NCBI RefSeq assembly: GCF_016862995.1
Contig: NZ_BOOA01000016.1
Location: 62,001 to 126,000 of the forward strand
Source of the DNA: Acrocarpospora phusangensis
Lineage (GTDB): Bacteria > Actinomycetota > Actinomycetes > Streptosporangiales > Streptosporangiaceae
DNA length: 64,000 nt
Reading direction: 5' to 3'
Part shown: one piece after another, positions 42,098 to 51,295 of the stretch
How positions within the stretch are numbered: the first letter of the stretch is position 1
Layout of the letters: every line of letters begins with the position of its first letter
The notes under the pieces: generated by a model
Database searches by the model: none
The model's input: the letters and a program-made list of their open reading frames with translations, nothing else
What the model was told of the DNA's origin: nothing
Position numbers and translations under genes: made by a program

Positions 42098-43239
42098 GGG
42101 TCGTGATCTGCGGCGCCGGCATCGCCGGCCTGACCCTGGCCTGGTGGCTGCGGCGGGCCGGAGCGGAGGTGCTCCTGGTGGAGAAGGCCGCCGGGCCGCG
42201 CAGCGACGGCTACATGATGGACTTCTTCGGCTCCGGCTACGACGTCGCGGAACTCATGGGCCTCCTGCCGGACCTGCGGGCGGTCGCCGCCGACATCACC
42301 GAACTCGCGTATGTGGACCGCCGCGGCCGCCGTACCGGCGGAATCCGGTACGAGACGTTCTCCCGCCTGCTGCGCGGGCGCGTGCTCAGCCTCATGCGCG
42401 GCGACCTCGAACAGGTCCTGCGCGCCGCGCTTCCCGGAATCCCCATCCGGTACGGCACCAGCGTGACCGCCTACCGGGAGACCCCGGCCGGGATCGACGT
42501 GGACCTCGCCGACGGCGGCACCGAGTCCGCGTCCTGGCTGGTGGGGGCGGACGGCATCCACTCGGTGGTGCGCCGGGCGGCGTTCGGCCCCGAAGCCGGG
42601 TTCCTGCGTCCGCTCGGCTATCACACCGCTTCGTATCTGCTGGACGACCCCGGTCTCAGCGCGGCGATCGGCCGCAGGTTCGTCCTGGTCGGCGTGCCGG
42701 GCCGGCAGGCCGGTCTCTACCCGGCCAGGTCGGGCCGGCTGGCCGCCTCCCTCATCCACGCCGGGGACCGGCTCCCGGAGGATCCGCGCGCCGAGATCCA
42801 GGCCGTCTACCGGGGGCTGGGCGATCTGGTGGAGCGGGCGCTCGCGCACTGCCCGCCGGACCCGTACTACGACCACGTCGCCCAGGTGGTGATGCCGGGG
42901 CCGTGGCACTGCGGGCGGGTGGTGCTGCTCGGCGACGCGGCGTACGCGGTGTCGCTGATGGCCGGTCAGGGCTCCTCGACCGCCATGGGCGGCGCGTACC
43001 TGCTGGCGGAGGCCCTGCGCACCGGTGACGTGGCCGGATACGAGGAGCGCATGCGCCCGTTCGTCGCTGGAAAGCAGCGGGCCGGCCGGGACACCGCCGA
43101 CTGGATGGTGCCGCACCGGCACTGGCAGATCGCCGTGCGCAACCGGGTGTTCAGCCTGGCGGGCCTGCCCGGCGCGTCGGCCCTGGCAAGCCGCGCGCTC
43201 GCGCGGCTGGGCGCCAGCGTCGTCGATCAGCGGGCCTGA
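42094..43239 (+). CDS. FAD-dependent monooxygenase (aromatic hydroxylase/TetX-Rox-like)
   Basis: Encodes 381 residues of group A flavoprotein hydroxylases. The FAD motif is GAGIAG (7-12) with VVICGAGIAGLTLAWWLRRAGAEVLLVEKA, the DG motif is SWLVGADGIHSVVR, and the GD motif is VVLLGDAAYAVSLMAGQGSSTAMG. Members hydroxylate aromatic metabolites or inactivate drugs such as rifampicin and tetracycline. Coupled expression with TetR, next to an ArsR/MFS pair, suggests drug modification. The 3' end overlaps the convergent ArsR gene by 13 bp. Confidence 0.9.
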   Translation: MRVVICGAGIAGLTLAWWLRRAGAEVLLVEKAAGPRSDGYMMDFFGSGYDVAELMGLLPDLRAVAADITELAYVDRRGRRTGGIRYETFSRLLRGRVLSLMRGDLEQVLRAALPGIPIRYGTSVTAYRETPAGIDVDLADGGTESASWLVGADGIHSVVRRAAFGPEAGFLRPLGYHTASYLLDDPGLSAAIGRRFVLVGVPGRQAGLYPARSGRLAASLIHAGDRLPEDPRAEIQAVYRGLGDLVERALAHCPPDPYYDHVAQVVMPGPWHCGRVVLLGDAAYAVSLMAGQGSSTAMGGAYLLAEALRTGDVAGYEERMRPFVAGKQRAGRDTADWMVPHRHWQIAVRNRVFSLAGLPGASALASRALARLGASVVDQRA

Positions 43240-44195
43240 GCCGCGACGAGGACCTCGCCCGCGTCCGTGCGGTAATACAGGACCGATCGCCCGGAACGCC
43301 GTCGCTGCACCAGCCCCGCGTCCAGCAGGACCTTGAGGTGACGGCCGACCGAGCCGAGTCCCTGGCCGGTCAGGGCCACCAGGTGGGAGGTGCTCTTCGG
43401 GCTGCCGAGCAGCATCAGGACGGCCGCTCGCCCGCCGCCCAGCAGCCGCGCCAGCGCGTCGGGGACCTGCCCGGCCCCGGGTTCGGCCAGCACGCCGGAA
43501 CACGGGTAGACGATGGAGAAGCGGCGGTCGCTGCTCCAGGAGACCCAGCCCATACGGGGGGTCACGGGCACGAACATGAGCCGCGCGTCCGTCACGTCGC
43601 GCGGCGGATAGTCCAGGGTGTTGATCTGGAGGCGGTTCTCGCCCAGCCAGCGCATGCCGGGCCGCATGTCGTCCAGCGCCGCCGCCCAACCGCGCTGCCC
43701 CAATTGGCCGGTACGGGCGACGATGTCGGCCTCCAGGACGCGCCGCCGCCTCGGCCAGTAGGGCAGTACGGTCTCCGCCCACACCCATTCCAGCAGGCCG
43801 GCGGCGCGTTCCGCGAGGTCGTCCCGGCGCAGCGCCGCCGGGAGAGAGCCGCGCAGCGACACCTCCAGGTCGGCGTGCACGACGTCGGGCGGCGTACGCC
43901 GGATGCGGTCGATCTCGTCGGAGAAGTCCGGGGCGTCGTCGGACGGCGGCGTGGGCGTGAGGAAGTCGGCGATCCAGTGGTTCCCCCAGGCCGCGCGCAG
44001 CAGCAGCGCCGTGATCGGGTCGCCCGCCAGCCTGGCCTCGTACGCGGGGGAGTGCGCGTCCAGCCAGACGCGTTCGCCCGGATTGCGGGCCCGGCCCTTG
44101 TGCAGGGCGAACATGCACGCGGACGCTTCGGCCGCCGCGGAGACCACGAACCGGCTCCCCGCCATCGTGTCCGCGTTGACCTGCCACAACCCCAT
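43227..44195 (-). CDS. ArsR-type winged-helix regulator with DUF5937 N-terminal domain
   Basis: Encodes 322 residues. The N-terminal ~200 residues (SAAAEASACMFALHKGRA, EARLAGDPITALLLRAAWGNHWIADFLTP) fit DUF5937-type domains. A C-terminal ArsR helix-turn-helix (240-315) has LLGSPKSTSHLVALTGQGLGSVGRHLKVLLDAGLVQRRR and RSVLYYRT. This domain order is common in actinobacterial regulators placed divergently from MFS transporters, as here. GGGGAGG precedes the ATG and lies inside the operator-like repeat. Confidence 0.85.
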   Translation of the reverse strand: MGLWQVNADTMAGSRFVVSAAAEASACMFALHKGRARNPGERVWLDAHSPAYEARLAGDPITALLLRAAWGNHWIADFLTPTPPSDDAPDFSDEIDRIRRTPPDVVHADLEVSLRGSLPAALRRDDLAERAAGLLEWVWAETVLPYWPRRRRVLEADIVARTGQLGQRGWAAALDDMRPGMRWLGENRLQINTLDYPPRDVTDARLMFVPVTPRMGWVSWSSDRRFSIVYPCSGVLAEPGAGQVPDALARLLGGGRAAVLMLLGSPKSTSHLVALTGQGLGSVGRHLKVLLDAGLVQRRRSGRSVLYYRTDAGEVLVAAQAR

Positions 44196-44196
44196 C

Positions 44197-44216
44197 GTTT
44201 CGCCTCCCCGCGAAAC
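44197..44216. promoter_or_regulatory. 20-bp inverted repeat GTTTCGC-N6-GCGAAAC
   Basis: Perfect 7-bp arms sit immediately 5' of the ArsR/DUF5937 start, enclosing its ribosome-binding site, 40 bp from the divergent MFS gene. It overlaps a minus-strand TATTGT box (44215-44220). A likely operator for the ArsR protein on both genes. Confidence 0.6.
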
Positions 44217-44255
44217 AATAACGCCCACGCGGCGGCACCCCGGAGACTTCCCGGC

Positions 44256-45431
44256 ATGCGCACCTACCGGGATCTCTTTCGCGTGCCCGAATTCAAGCCC
44301 CTCTTCACCGTCGTATCCGTACAGGTCGGCGCGTCGACCGTGAGTGGTCTGGCGCTCGGCGTGCTCGTCTACGGCGCCACCCGTTCGCCGCTGCTGTCGG
44401 CGCTGAGCATGTTCGGCCCGTCGTTCGCCCAGATGATCGGCGCGCTGGCCCTGCTCTCCGCGGCCGACCGGCTTCCGCCGCGGGCCGCCATGACCGCGAT
44501 CGCCCTGGTCTTCGCCGCCGGTACGGCCGCCCTCGCCATCCCGGGCCTGCCGCTCTGGGCCACCTTCGCGATCATCTTCACGCTCGGCCTGGTCGCTTCC
44601 GTCGGCGGGGGCGTACGCTTCGGGCTGCTCAACGAGATCCTCCCCAAGGACGGCTACCTGCTCGGCCGCTCCACGCTCGGCATGTCCGTCGCCGTCCAGC
44701 AGATCGCCGGGTACGCCCTGGGCGGCCTGCTCGTCACGCTGCTGACGCCCGCCCTGACCCTGCTCACCGGTGCCGCCCTCTACCTCCTGGCGGCGGTGAT
44801 CGCCCGGGTGGGTTTCACCGCCCGCCCACCCCGCGCGACCGGCCGTCCATCCATCCGGGAGACCTGGCGCACCAACCGTACGCTCTGGTCGGCCAAGCCC
44901 CGCCGCTACCTCTACCTCGCGCTCTGGGTGCCGAACGGCCTGATCGTCGGCTGCGAGTCGCTGTTCGTCTCCTTCGACCCGGTCCACGCCGGCCTGCTGT
45001 TCGCCGGAGCCGCGCTCGGCATGCTCGCGGGCGACGTCACGGCGGGCCGTTTCATGACGCCGTACTGGCGGGCGCGCCTGGGTGCCCCCCTGCGTCTCCT
45101 GCTCGCCGTCCCCTACCTGGTCTTCTTCATCGAGCCGCCGTTCCCCGTCGCCCTGCTCGCCGTCACCCTGGCCAGCGTCGGCTTCTCCGCCAGCCTCCTG
45201 CTCCAGGAACGCCTCCTGGCCCTCACCCCCGACCACATCGGCGGCCAGGCCCTCGGCCTGCAGTCCTCCGGCCTCCTCACCATGCAGGGCGTCGGCGCCG
45301 CCATCGCCGGTACGGTCGCCCAGTTCACCGACCCGGCCGCCGCGATGGGCGTCATGGCCGTCGCCTCGGTCGCCGTCACCCTGCTCCTGGCTCCCGGGCT
45401 CGCCGCCGGCCGGGAACGGGTTCCGCGCTAG
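44256..45431 (+). CDS. MFS transporter (MFS_3/enterobactin-exporter-like)
   Basis: Encodes 391 residues with about 11-12 membrane helices. MRTYRDLFRVPEFKPLFTVVSVQVGAS is the typical start of small drug-exporter MFS proteins, with GARFG-like VGGGVRFGLLNEILP and LGRSTLGMSVAVQQIAGY following. It is divergent from the ArsR/DUF5937 regulator and probably exports the compound that regulator senses. The ATG at 44256 is preceded by GGAG. C-ending codons dominate. Confidence 0.88.
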   Translation: MRTYRDLFRVPEFKPLFTVVSVQVGASTVSGLALGVLVYGATRSPLLSALSMFGPSFAQMIGALALLSAADRLPPRAAMTAIALVFAAGTAALAIPGLPLWATFAIIFTLGLVASVGGGVRFGLLNEILPKDGYLLGRSTLGMSVAVQQIAGYALGGLLVTLLTPALTLLTGAALYLLAAVIARVGFTARPPRATGRPSIRETWRTNRTLWSAKPRRYLYLALWVPNGLIVGCESLFVSFDPVHAGLLFAGAALGMLAGDVTAGRFMTPYWRARLGAPLRLLLAVPYLVFFIEPPFPVALLAVTLASVGFSASLLLQERLLALTPDHIGGQALGLQSSGLLTMQGVGAAIAGTVAQFTDPAAAMGVMAVASVAVTLLLAPGLAAGRERVPR

Positions 45432-45434
45432 GGC

Positions 45435-45785
45435 TCACCCGGTGGCCGCGGCCGTCCGGCCGGTCAGCACGATCGGCAGGGCGGCCATGGCCGGGGCCAG
45501 GGTGAACAGGACGACGGCCAGGATCGGGTCGCCGTTGTTGTCGATCGCGGCGAACGCGGCCGCCAGCGCGTACGCGACGACGGCGAAGGCGAGGAACGGG
45601 GGGACGGCGCGCCAGCGGGTCCAGGTCGCCGCGAAGGCGAGCAGGACGAGGGACTGGGCGGTCAGCATGAGGAGGATGGAGCGCGAGGTGCCGTCGGGCG
45701 CGTCGTCGGCCAGGTTCTGGACCGACACCAGGAGCCAGGGGGCGACCGTGAAAAGCCCCAGGAGAGAACACCAGCGACGAGGCAT
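45435..45785 (-). CDS. small hypothetical integral membrane protein
   Basis: Encodes 116 residues with about four membrane helices (CSLLGLFTVAPWLLVSVQNLA; ILLMLTAQSLVLLAFAATW; FLAFAVVAYALAAAFAAI; AVVLFTLAPAMAALPIVLTG). No family is recognised. GGAAGG is properly spaced for ATG 45785. Two palindromes lie directly upstream. Confidence 0.7.
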   Translation of the reverse strand: MPRRWCSLLGLFTVAPWLLVSVQNLADDAPDGTSRSILLMLTAQSLVLLAFAATWTRWRAVPPFLAFAVVAYALAAAFAAIDNNGDPILAVVLFTLAPAMAALPIVLTGRTAAATG

Positions 45786-45800
45786 GCGCACCTTCCAAAC

Positions 45801-45834
45801 GTGGCGGATCCGCCACTATTGGGTGAGTATCACC
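45801..45834. promoter_or_regulatory. two adjacent palindromes upstream of the 116-residue membrane protein
   Basis: GTGGCGGATCCGCCAC (45801-45816) is a perfect 16-bp palindrome. GGTGA-GTA-TCACC (45822-45834) has perfect 5-bp arms. They lie 16 bp before the start codon and suggest control by a dimeric repressor. Confidence 0.45.
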
Positions 45835-45957
45835 TATCGCAGCGAAGAAAATCGAGTGCCTGTTGAGGCCAGGGTGGGACAAATCGCAATTTGGGTCCTT
45901 CCTAATGGCCAGGCATGGACGGAAATGACGGGATTTGGCGGGATGTCGCCCGGTCGG

Positions 45958-47307
45958 CTAATGGTGGAAGCCGACGTGGGGGCGTTTCGCGGTGGTTCCG
46001 GTGAGTTCTTTGACCGCCCGGCGGATATCGTCCGCGAGCAGTGCGATCACCTCGCGGCTGATGCCGTGCCGGACGAGCACCCGCTGCACGACCGTTTCCT
46101 GCCGATCCGGCGGCAGTGGATACGCGGGCACCTGCCAGCCGTTGACGCGGAGGCGGGCGGACAGGTCGTACAGGGAGAATCCGGCGTCCTCCGTGGTGGT
46201 GTAGCAGACGGCGGGGAGGCCGCCGCGGCCGTCGTACAGGAGGGTGAAAGGGCCCAGGCGGTCGAGGCGCCGGGCCAGGTGGGCGGCGGTGTCGAGGCAG
46301 ACGCGCTGGATGGCGGTGTAGCCTTCGCGGCCCAGGCGCAGGAAGTTGTAGTACTGGGCGACGATCTCCCCGGCCGGGCGGCTGAAGTTGAGGGCGAAGG
46401 TCGGCATCTGGCCGCCCAGGTAGTCGACGCGGAAGACGAGGTCCTCCGGGAGCATCTCGGCGGAGCGCCAGACCACCCAGCCGACGCCGAGCGGGGCCAG
46501 CCCGTACTTGTGGCCGGAGGCGTTGATCGAGGCCACCCGGGGGACGCGGAAGTCCCATTCCAGGTCGGGCTGGACGAACGGCGCGATGAACCCGCCGCTG
46601 GCGGCGTCCACGTGCACCGGGATGTCCAGCCCGGTGCCGGCCTGGATGGCGTCCAGTTCGGCGGCGAGGGCCGCGACCGGTTCGTAGTCGCAGGTGAAGG
46701 TGACGCCGAGGATGGCGACCACGCCGATGGTGTTCTCGTCGACGTGGGCGCTCAGCTGGTGGGGCCGCAGGCCGGTCGCGCCCGGTTCCAGCGGGACCTG
46801 CCGGAGTTCGACGTCGAAGTAGCGGGCGAACTTCTCCCAGCAGACCTGGACGGGACCGCACACCAGGTTGGGACGGCCGGTTCCCCGCCGCGCGCGCCAG
46901 CGCCACTTGAGCGCGAGCCCGGCCAGCATGGCCGCCTCGCTCGATCCCGTCGTCGAGCAGCCGACCGAGCGGGCGCCGCTCGGGCGGTTCCACAGATTGG
47001 CCAGGATGTGCACGCACCGCTTCTCGATCTCCGCCGTGCGCGGATACTCGTCCTTGTCGATCATGTTCTTGCCGAGGCAGTCGTCCATCAGCCGGTGGAT
47101 TTCCGGTTCCGTCCAGGTCGTACAGAATGTGGCGAGATTCTGTGAGGAATTGCCGTCGAGGGCGAGTTCGTCCCGGATCAGGGCGTAAACCGTGCGGGGG
47201 TCGTTGGGTTCGTCGGGAATGGCGAGTTTCGGCAGGGTACGCCGGCCGAGATGCCCGGAGTAGATGTCCTCGTACTCATCCTCGGCGAGGTCGGTGGCGT
47301 GCAGCAT
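45958..47307 (-). CDS. gadB: glutamate decarboxylase
   Basis: Encodes 449 residues of PLP-dependent group II decarboxylase. [24 protein letters not shown] is the GAD phosphate-binding block, [10 protein letters not shown] (232-240) holds the PLP Asp, and [10 protein letters not shown] carries Lys267. The N-terminus [22 protein letters not shown] is GAD-specific. It converts glutamate to GABA with proton consumption, so it may serve acid resistance or GABA metabolism. No GadC-type antiporter is adjacent; the divergent MFS gene is not of that family. A VGFHH C-terminus close to E. coli GadB's regulatory tail is present. Confidence 0.93.
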   Translation of the reverse strand: MLHATDLAEDEYEDIYSGHLGRRTLPKLAIPDEPNDPRTVYALIRDELALDGNSSQNLATFCTTWTEPEIHRLMDDCLGKNMIDKDEYPRTAEIEKRCVHILANLWNRPSGARSVGCSTTGSSEAAMLAGLALKWRWRARRGTGRPNLVCGPVQVCWEKFARYFDVELRQVPLEPGATGLRPHQLSAHVDENTIGVVAILGVTFTCDYEPVAALAAELDAIQAGTGLDIPVHVDAASGGFIAPFVQPDLEWDFRVPRVASINASGHKYGLAPLGVGWVVWRSAEMLPEDLVFRVDYLGGQMPTFALNFSRPAGEIVAQYYNFLRLGREGYTAIQRVCLDTAAHLARRLDRLGPFTLLYDGRGGLPAVCYTTTEDAGFSLYDLSARLRVNGWQVPAYPLPPDRQETVVQRVLVRHGISREVIALLADDIRRAVKELTGTTAKRPHVGFHH

Positions 47308-47533
47308 GCCCAGGTCCTGCCCGCTCCGAAGGCCGGTTCTTCGCGCATTGACCGGAAATATTCCAGAGGCATTTCAAACACACGACAGAGTCAATCTCAT
47401 TACAGAGCGTAGTTGGATATTTGGTGCAAACGGGGAATCTTCATCGGAGGGCGCCGGGAGTGGGGATCTTGGCGAGGGGGGCTCATGTGTGCCACGCTTC
47501 GCCCATTGTTTGCATGATCTGTCTGGGGGACTT

Positions 47534-48715
47534 GTGAGCTTTCTGAGTAGCTCACTGCGGGTGCCGGTGGCGCTGGCATACGCGGGGTTCGTACTGGTCG
47601 GGCTGAGCGCCGGCGCCAACGGGGTGCTGCTGGCGGCGCAGATCGACGACTACGGCGTGGAGAAGGCGACGATCGGGATCACCTTCTTCACCTTCTCGGC
47701 GGGCTTCATGCTCGCCGGCGCCACCTCGGGCGCGCTGATCAACCGGCTCGGCACCCGGCTCGCCCTGGCCGCGGGCGGCGGCGCGTTCCTGGCGGCCAGC
47801 CTGTACATGGCCCTCCGGCCGTCCTTCGTCTGGTTCGTCATCGTCCAGGTCCTGGCCGGGTACGGCACCGGCCTGCTGGAGTCGGTGCTCAACGCGTACC
47901 TGGCGGAACTGCCGTCGGCCACCACGCTGCTCAACCGCCTGCACGCTTTCTTCGGTGTGGGAGCGCTCCTGGGGCCGCTGCTGGCCGCCTGGATGCTGGA
48001 GTCCCTGCCGTGGACGGCGGTGATGCTGGCACTCGCCCTCGTCTCCGTCCCGCTGATCATCGGGTACGTGGCCACGTACCCGCGCCGCCCCCTCGGGACC
48101 CACGCGGAGAACGAGCCTGGAGACGGGCCGAAGACCCGGCTCCTGCCCACGGTCCTGCGCATGCCCGTCGTCCTGCTGGCCTCACTGTTCCTCTCCGTGT
48201 ACGTCGGGCTGGAGATCGGCGTCGGCAACTGGGGATTCACCTTCCTCGTGGAGGAGCACGGCCAGGCCGACCTGACCGCCGGATACACCGTCAGCGGCTA
48301 CTGGCTCGGCCTCACCCTGGGCCGCTTCCTGATCAGCCCGATCGCGGACCGGTTCGGCGTCGGCGCCACCGGCATGACCTTCGGCTGCCTGGGCGGGGTG
48401 GCCGCGGCCGCGGTGCTGATCTGGGTCGCGCCGGTGTTCGCGGTGGCCGCGATCGGGTTCGTGCTGATGGGCTTCTTCCTCGGCCCGCTCTTCCCGACCG
48501 CCATGGCCGTGGTGCCCAACCTCACCGCCGACCGGCTGGTGCCCACCGCGATCGGCGTGATGAACGGATTCTCGGTCGTCGGCGGCGCCGCGCTGCCGTG
48601 GTTGGCCGGGGCCGTCGCCCAGAACGTCGGCGTCTGGACGCTGATGCCGTTCGCCCTCATCCTGGCGCTGGTCCAGATCGTCGTCTGGCGGATGATGGTC
48701 AGCCGCTGGCGGTGA
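47534..48715 (+). CDS. MFS transporter
   Basis: Encodes 393 residues with 12 predicted membrane helices. It begins VPVALAYAGFVLVGLSAGANGVLLAAQIDDYG, has FTFSAGFMLAGATSGALINRLGTR (motif A region) and ends with IGVMNGFSVVGGAALPWLAGAV. It resembles the sugar/fucose-permease-like group of MFS proteins. The start is GTG 47534 with GGGGGA close upstream; the longer in-frame extension reads through non-coding-like sequence. It is divergent from glutamate decarboxylase (226 bp). Confidence 0.85.
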   Translation: MSFLSSSLRVPVALAYAGFVLVGLSAGANGVLLAAQIDDYGVEKATIGITFFTFSAGFMLAGATSGALINRLGTRLALAAGGGAFLAASLYMALRPSFVWFVIVQVLAGYGTGLLESVLNAYLAELPSATTLLNRLHAFFGVGALLGPLLAAWMLESLPWTAVMLALALVSVPLIIGYVATYPRRPLGTHAENEPGDGPKTRLLPTVLRMPVVLLASLFLSVYVGLEIGVGNWGFTFLVEEHGQADLTAGYTVSGYWLGLTLGRFLISPIADRFGVGATGMTFGCLGGVAAAAVLIWVAPVFAVAAIGFVLMGFFLGPLFPTAMAVVPNLTADRLVPTAIGVMNGFSVVGGAALPWLAGAVAQNVGVWTLMPFALILALVQIVVWRMMVSRWR

Positions 48716-48764
48716 CGCCCAAAACCAGATGACGCCGCCTAGGGCCGCCGCTAGCTTCGATGGC

Positions 48765-49259
48765 ATGAAAGCAGTCACTGAGCAGGACATTCGTGGGTCG
48801 TTCGTCAACTGTTCCAAGGGGGAGGCCAAACGGCTGACCGTACCGAGGGATCTGGCTGAGCGGCCTTGGGAGGACCTGGACTTCCTGGGGTGGTTGGATC
48901 AGGCCGCGCCGGATCGCAGTTACCTCGTCACCGAGTACGAGGGCCGGCTGGTCGGGGTGGCGTTGCGTTTTCCCGCGCAGCAGCGGGCGTTCCTGCAACG
49001 CAGCATGTGCTCGTTGTGCCAGACCACGCATCCCGGGAACGGAGTGTCCCTGATGACCGCCCGCAAGGCGGGCCCGGCGGGACGGGAGAGCAATTCCGTC
49101 GGCGTCTACATGTGCACCGACATGGCGTGCTCGCTGTACGTACGCGGGAAGAAGATCCCTGACGTGGGCGGCAGGTTCGAGGAGACGCTGACCGAGGCCG
49201 AACTGATCGAGCGCACCCAGGGACGCCTGTCGGCGTTCCTGGGCAGGCTCTTCAGCTGA
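48765..49259 (+). CDS. FBP domain protein (FusB-type treble-clef zinc finger, EF-G binding)
   Basis: Encodes 164 residues. The zinc finger MCSLCQTTHPGNGVSLMTARKAG with Cys82 and Cys85 pairs with VGVYMCTDMACSLYVRGKK (Cys117, Cys122), the C-terminal treble clef of FusB/FusC. Those proteins bind EF-G and rescue it from fusidic acid. The N-terminal half is shorter than FusB's. TAGCTT (48752-48757) lies seven bases before the ATG, giving a leaderless start. It is convergent with the PrmC-like gene (8-bp overlap). Confidence 0.88.
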   Translation: MKAVTEQDIRGSFVNCSKGEAKRLTVPRDLAERPWEDLDFLGWLDQAAPDRSYLVTEYEGRLVGVALRFPAQQRAFLQRSMCSLCQTTHPGNGVSLMTARKAGPAGRESNSVGVYMCTDMACSLYVRGKKIPDVGGRFEETLTEAELIERTQGRLSAFLGRLFS

Positions 49260-50022
49260 CCGGGGCGCCGATCACGACGGTGGCGTCGAGGTCGTCGGAG
49301 CTCGTCACCCGGGGTGTCATGCCGTGCGCGGCCATCGCCTCGGCGGTGCCCGCGGCCTGCCGGGCGCTGGTCTCGACCAGCAGGTGCCCGCCGGGGGCGA
49401 GCCAGCGCGCCGCCTCCGCGGTCACCCGCCGGACCACGTCCAGGCCGTCCGCGCCGCCGTCGAGGGCGACCATCGGCTCGTGGACGCGGGCCTCGGCCGG
49501 CAGCAGCCCGATCGCCCCGGTGGGGACGTAGGGGGCGCTGGCCACCAGCAGGTCGACGCGTCCCCGCAGGTCCGGCGGGAGCGGCTGGTAGAGGTCGCCC
49601 TGGTACACGGGGGCGTCGAGGTTGCGCCTGGCGCACCGTACGGCGGCGGGGTGGATGTCGACCGCGTGCAGTTCGGCGCGGGTGAGCGCGGCGGCCAGGG
49701 CCGCGCCGACCGCGCCGGAGCCGCAGCACAGATCCACGACCACCGCCCGGTCCGCGGCCAGGCTCAGCGCCTGCGCGACCAGGAACTCGGTACGGCGGCG
49801 CGGCACGAACACCCCCGGATCCACCGAGATCCGCAGACCGCAGAATTCCGCCCAGCCGAGCACATGCTCCAGCGGGAGCCCGGCGACGCGCCGGTCGACC
49901 ATCCCCGCGAGATCACCCGGGGTGGCGGCGGTGGAGACGAGAAGTTCCGCCTCGTCCTCGGCGAAGACGCAGCCTGCGGCGCGCAGCCGGATGACGATGG
50001 CGGGGAGAGTGAGAAGCGACAT
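49252..50022 (-). CDS. PrmC/HemK-like class I methyltransferase
   Basis: Encodes 256 residues. LEHVLGWAEFCGLRISVDPGVFVPRRRTEFLV and the SAM motif VVDLCCGSGAVGAALA (96-110) are as in glutamine N5-methyltransferases of release factors. The substrate-binding NPPY is replaced by SAPY (162-165), so glutamine methylation is not assured. It is commonly annotated 'putative protein N5-glutamine methyltransferase' in actinomycetes. GGAAGG lies just before the ATG. Confidence 0.85.
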   Translation of the reverse strand: MSLLTLPAIVIRLRAAGCVFAEDEAELLVSTAATPGDLAGMVDRRVAGLPLEHVLGWAEFCGLRISVDPGVFVPRRRTEFLVAQALSLAADRAVVVDLCCGSGAVGAALAAALTRAELHAVDIHPAAVRCARRNLDAPVYQGDLYQPLPPDLRGRVDLLVASAPYVPTGAIGLLPAEARVHEPMVALDGGADGLDVVRRVTAEAARWLAPGGHLLVETSARQAAGTAEAMAAHGMTPRVTSSDDLDATVVIGAPVS

Positions 50023-50275
50023 GCGAGCCTTCCGGGAAGCCGAAGGGCGCCCTCACCGGAGACGGTCACGAGAGGAGAGCACCCGGCCTGAACTGGTTGA
50101 AATGGGTCTCACCTCCTCTGTACGCATCGCCAGACTACCCCACCCGCCCCCGCTTCTGACACACGCTCCGACCAGAGGTCAGCGCGCCGCCATCGTGTCC
50201 GACCCGTGACCAACCGGCCTCCCGCCCGCCGAGTCCAACGGAGTGACGGGGAAACGGACAGGGGGAGTGAACGGG

Positions 50276-51250
50276 ATGAAGAAGATCAGGATTCTGGTGG
50301 CGCTGGCGGCCGTCCTGGCGGCGGTGCCGGGGGCACAGGGCACGGCACTGGCCGAACAGAAGCACCAGCGGGGGCACGGCGACAGTGTCCGCTACGCCTC
50401 GGCGAAGGCATGCGTCAAGAAGGACGGCAGCATCGTCCCCTGCGGGACCTGGCGGCTGGTGACGCACCACGGCAAGGTGATCCTGCTGCGGGACGCCCAG
50501 CTCAGAGCGCTGGACCAGAAGGGCAAGCCGATGACCGAAGCGACCGCGCCGGTGGCCGTCAGCGGCGACGGCCAGAAGATCGCGTACTTCCGGAAGGACG
50601 GGCGGCTGGCGGTACGCACGCTCCACGGCGAGGTCAGGCTGCTGCCCAAGGACACGCTGCCCGCCAGGACCGCCCAGCACGACGTGACCTTGCAGCTGTC
50701 CGACGACGGCGCCGTGCTCGCGGTCGCCGTCTCGCCGGGCACGACGCAGCTGTTCGCCACCGCCTCCGCCACGCGGCTCGGCCGGCTCGCCGAGGATCGT
50801 TACCTCCTCGGCTTCAGCGGCGACGGCGACCAGGTGCTGACCGGCGCCACCGGCACCGACGGGTCCCTGGGCGTGCACGACCTGTCCGGCCGTGTCCTGC
50901 GCCAGGTCACGCTGCCGGACTCGGTCGCCTACGGCGGTCCGTACGCGCTGCACGCCGACGGCACGACCATCGCGTCGCTGGTGTCCAGCCGTAAGATCGC
51001 CGTCTACGACCTGCTGTCCGGCAAGGTCACCGGCAACCGGCGGATCAAACTGCTGCCCAGGCACGGCACCGTCCACAAACTCGACTGGACCGGCGCCAAG
51101 CAGCTGACGCTGCACGTCTCGCAGCACTTCGAGAAGGCCCCGACCAAGGTCACGGTCCTCCGGCACGACGTGAAGTCCGCAACCACCGAGGTCCGCGACA
51201 CGTACGACGTGCTGAGGGACACCTTCGTCTACGCCACCTGCGGCGGCTGA
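50276..51250 (+). CDS. secreted hypothetical protein with beta-propeller-like repeats
   Basis: Encodes 324 residues. A signal peptide (about 1-27, MKKIRILVALAAVLAAVPGA, then ALAE) precedes a beta-rich domain with WD/YVTN-like short blades: PVAVSGDGQKIAYFRKDGRLAV, LQLSDDGAVLAVAVS, GFSGDGDQVLTGAT and ALHADGTTIASLVSS. Two Cys pairs may form disulfides. A binding or scaffold function outside the cell is inferred, not shown. ATG 50276 has GGGGGAG upstream. Confidence 0.8.
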   Translation: MKKIRILVALAAVLAAVPGAQGTALAEQKHQRGHGDSVRYASAKACVKKDGSIVPCGTWRLVTHHGKVILLRDAQLRALDQKGKPMTEATAPVAVSGDGQKIAYFRKDGRLAVRTLHGEVRLLPKDTLPARTAQHDVTLQLSDDGAVLAVAVSPGTTQLFATASATRLGRLAEDRYLLGFSGDGDQVLTGATGTDGSLGVHDLSGRVLRQVTLPDSVAYGGPYALHADGTTIASLVSSRKIAVYDLLSGKVTGNRRIKLLPRHGTVHKLDWTGAKQLTLHVSQHFEKAPTKVTVLRHDVKSATTEVRDTYDVLRDTFVYATCGG

Positions 51251-51295
51251 CAAAACCCTTTGCGTGGCGGCGGGAAGGGCGGACACACTCTCGGG

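Noticed and set aside
43227-45236. A 669-codon version of the ArsR/DUF5937 gene
   Set aside because: The extra 347 codons are antisense to the MFS gene; the ribosome-binding site and family N-terminus support the start at 44195.
45958-48715. Glutamate decarboxylase plus MFS as a GadB/GadC acid-resistance system
   Set aside because: The transporter is an MFS protein, not an APC-type glutamate/GABA antiporter, and the genes are divergent with 226 bp between.
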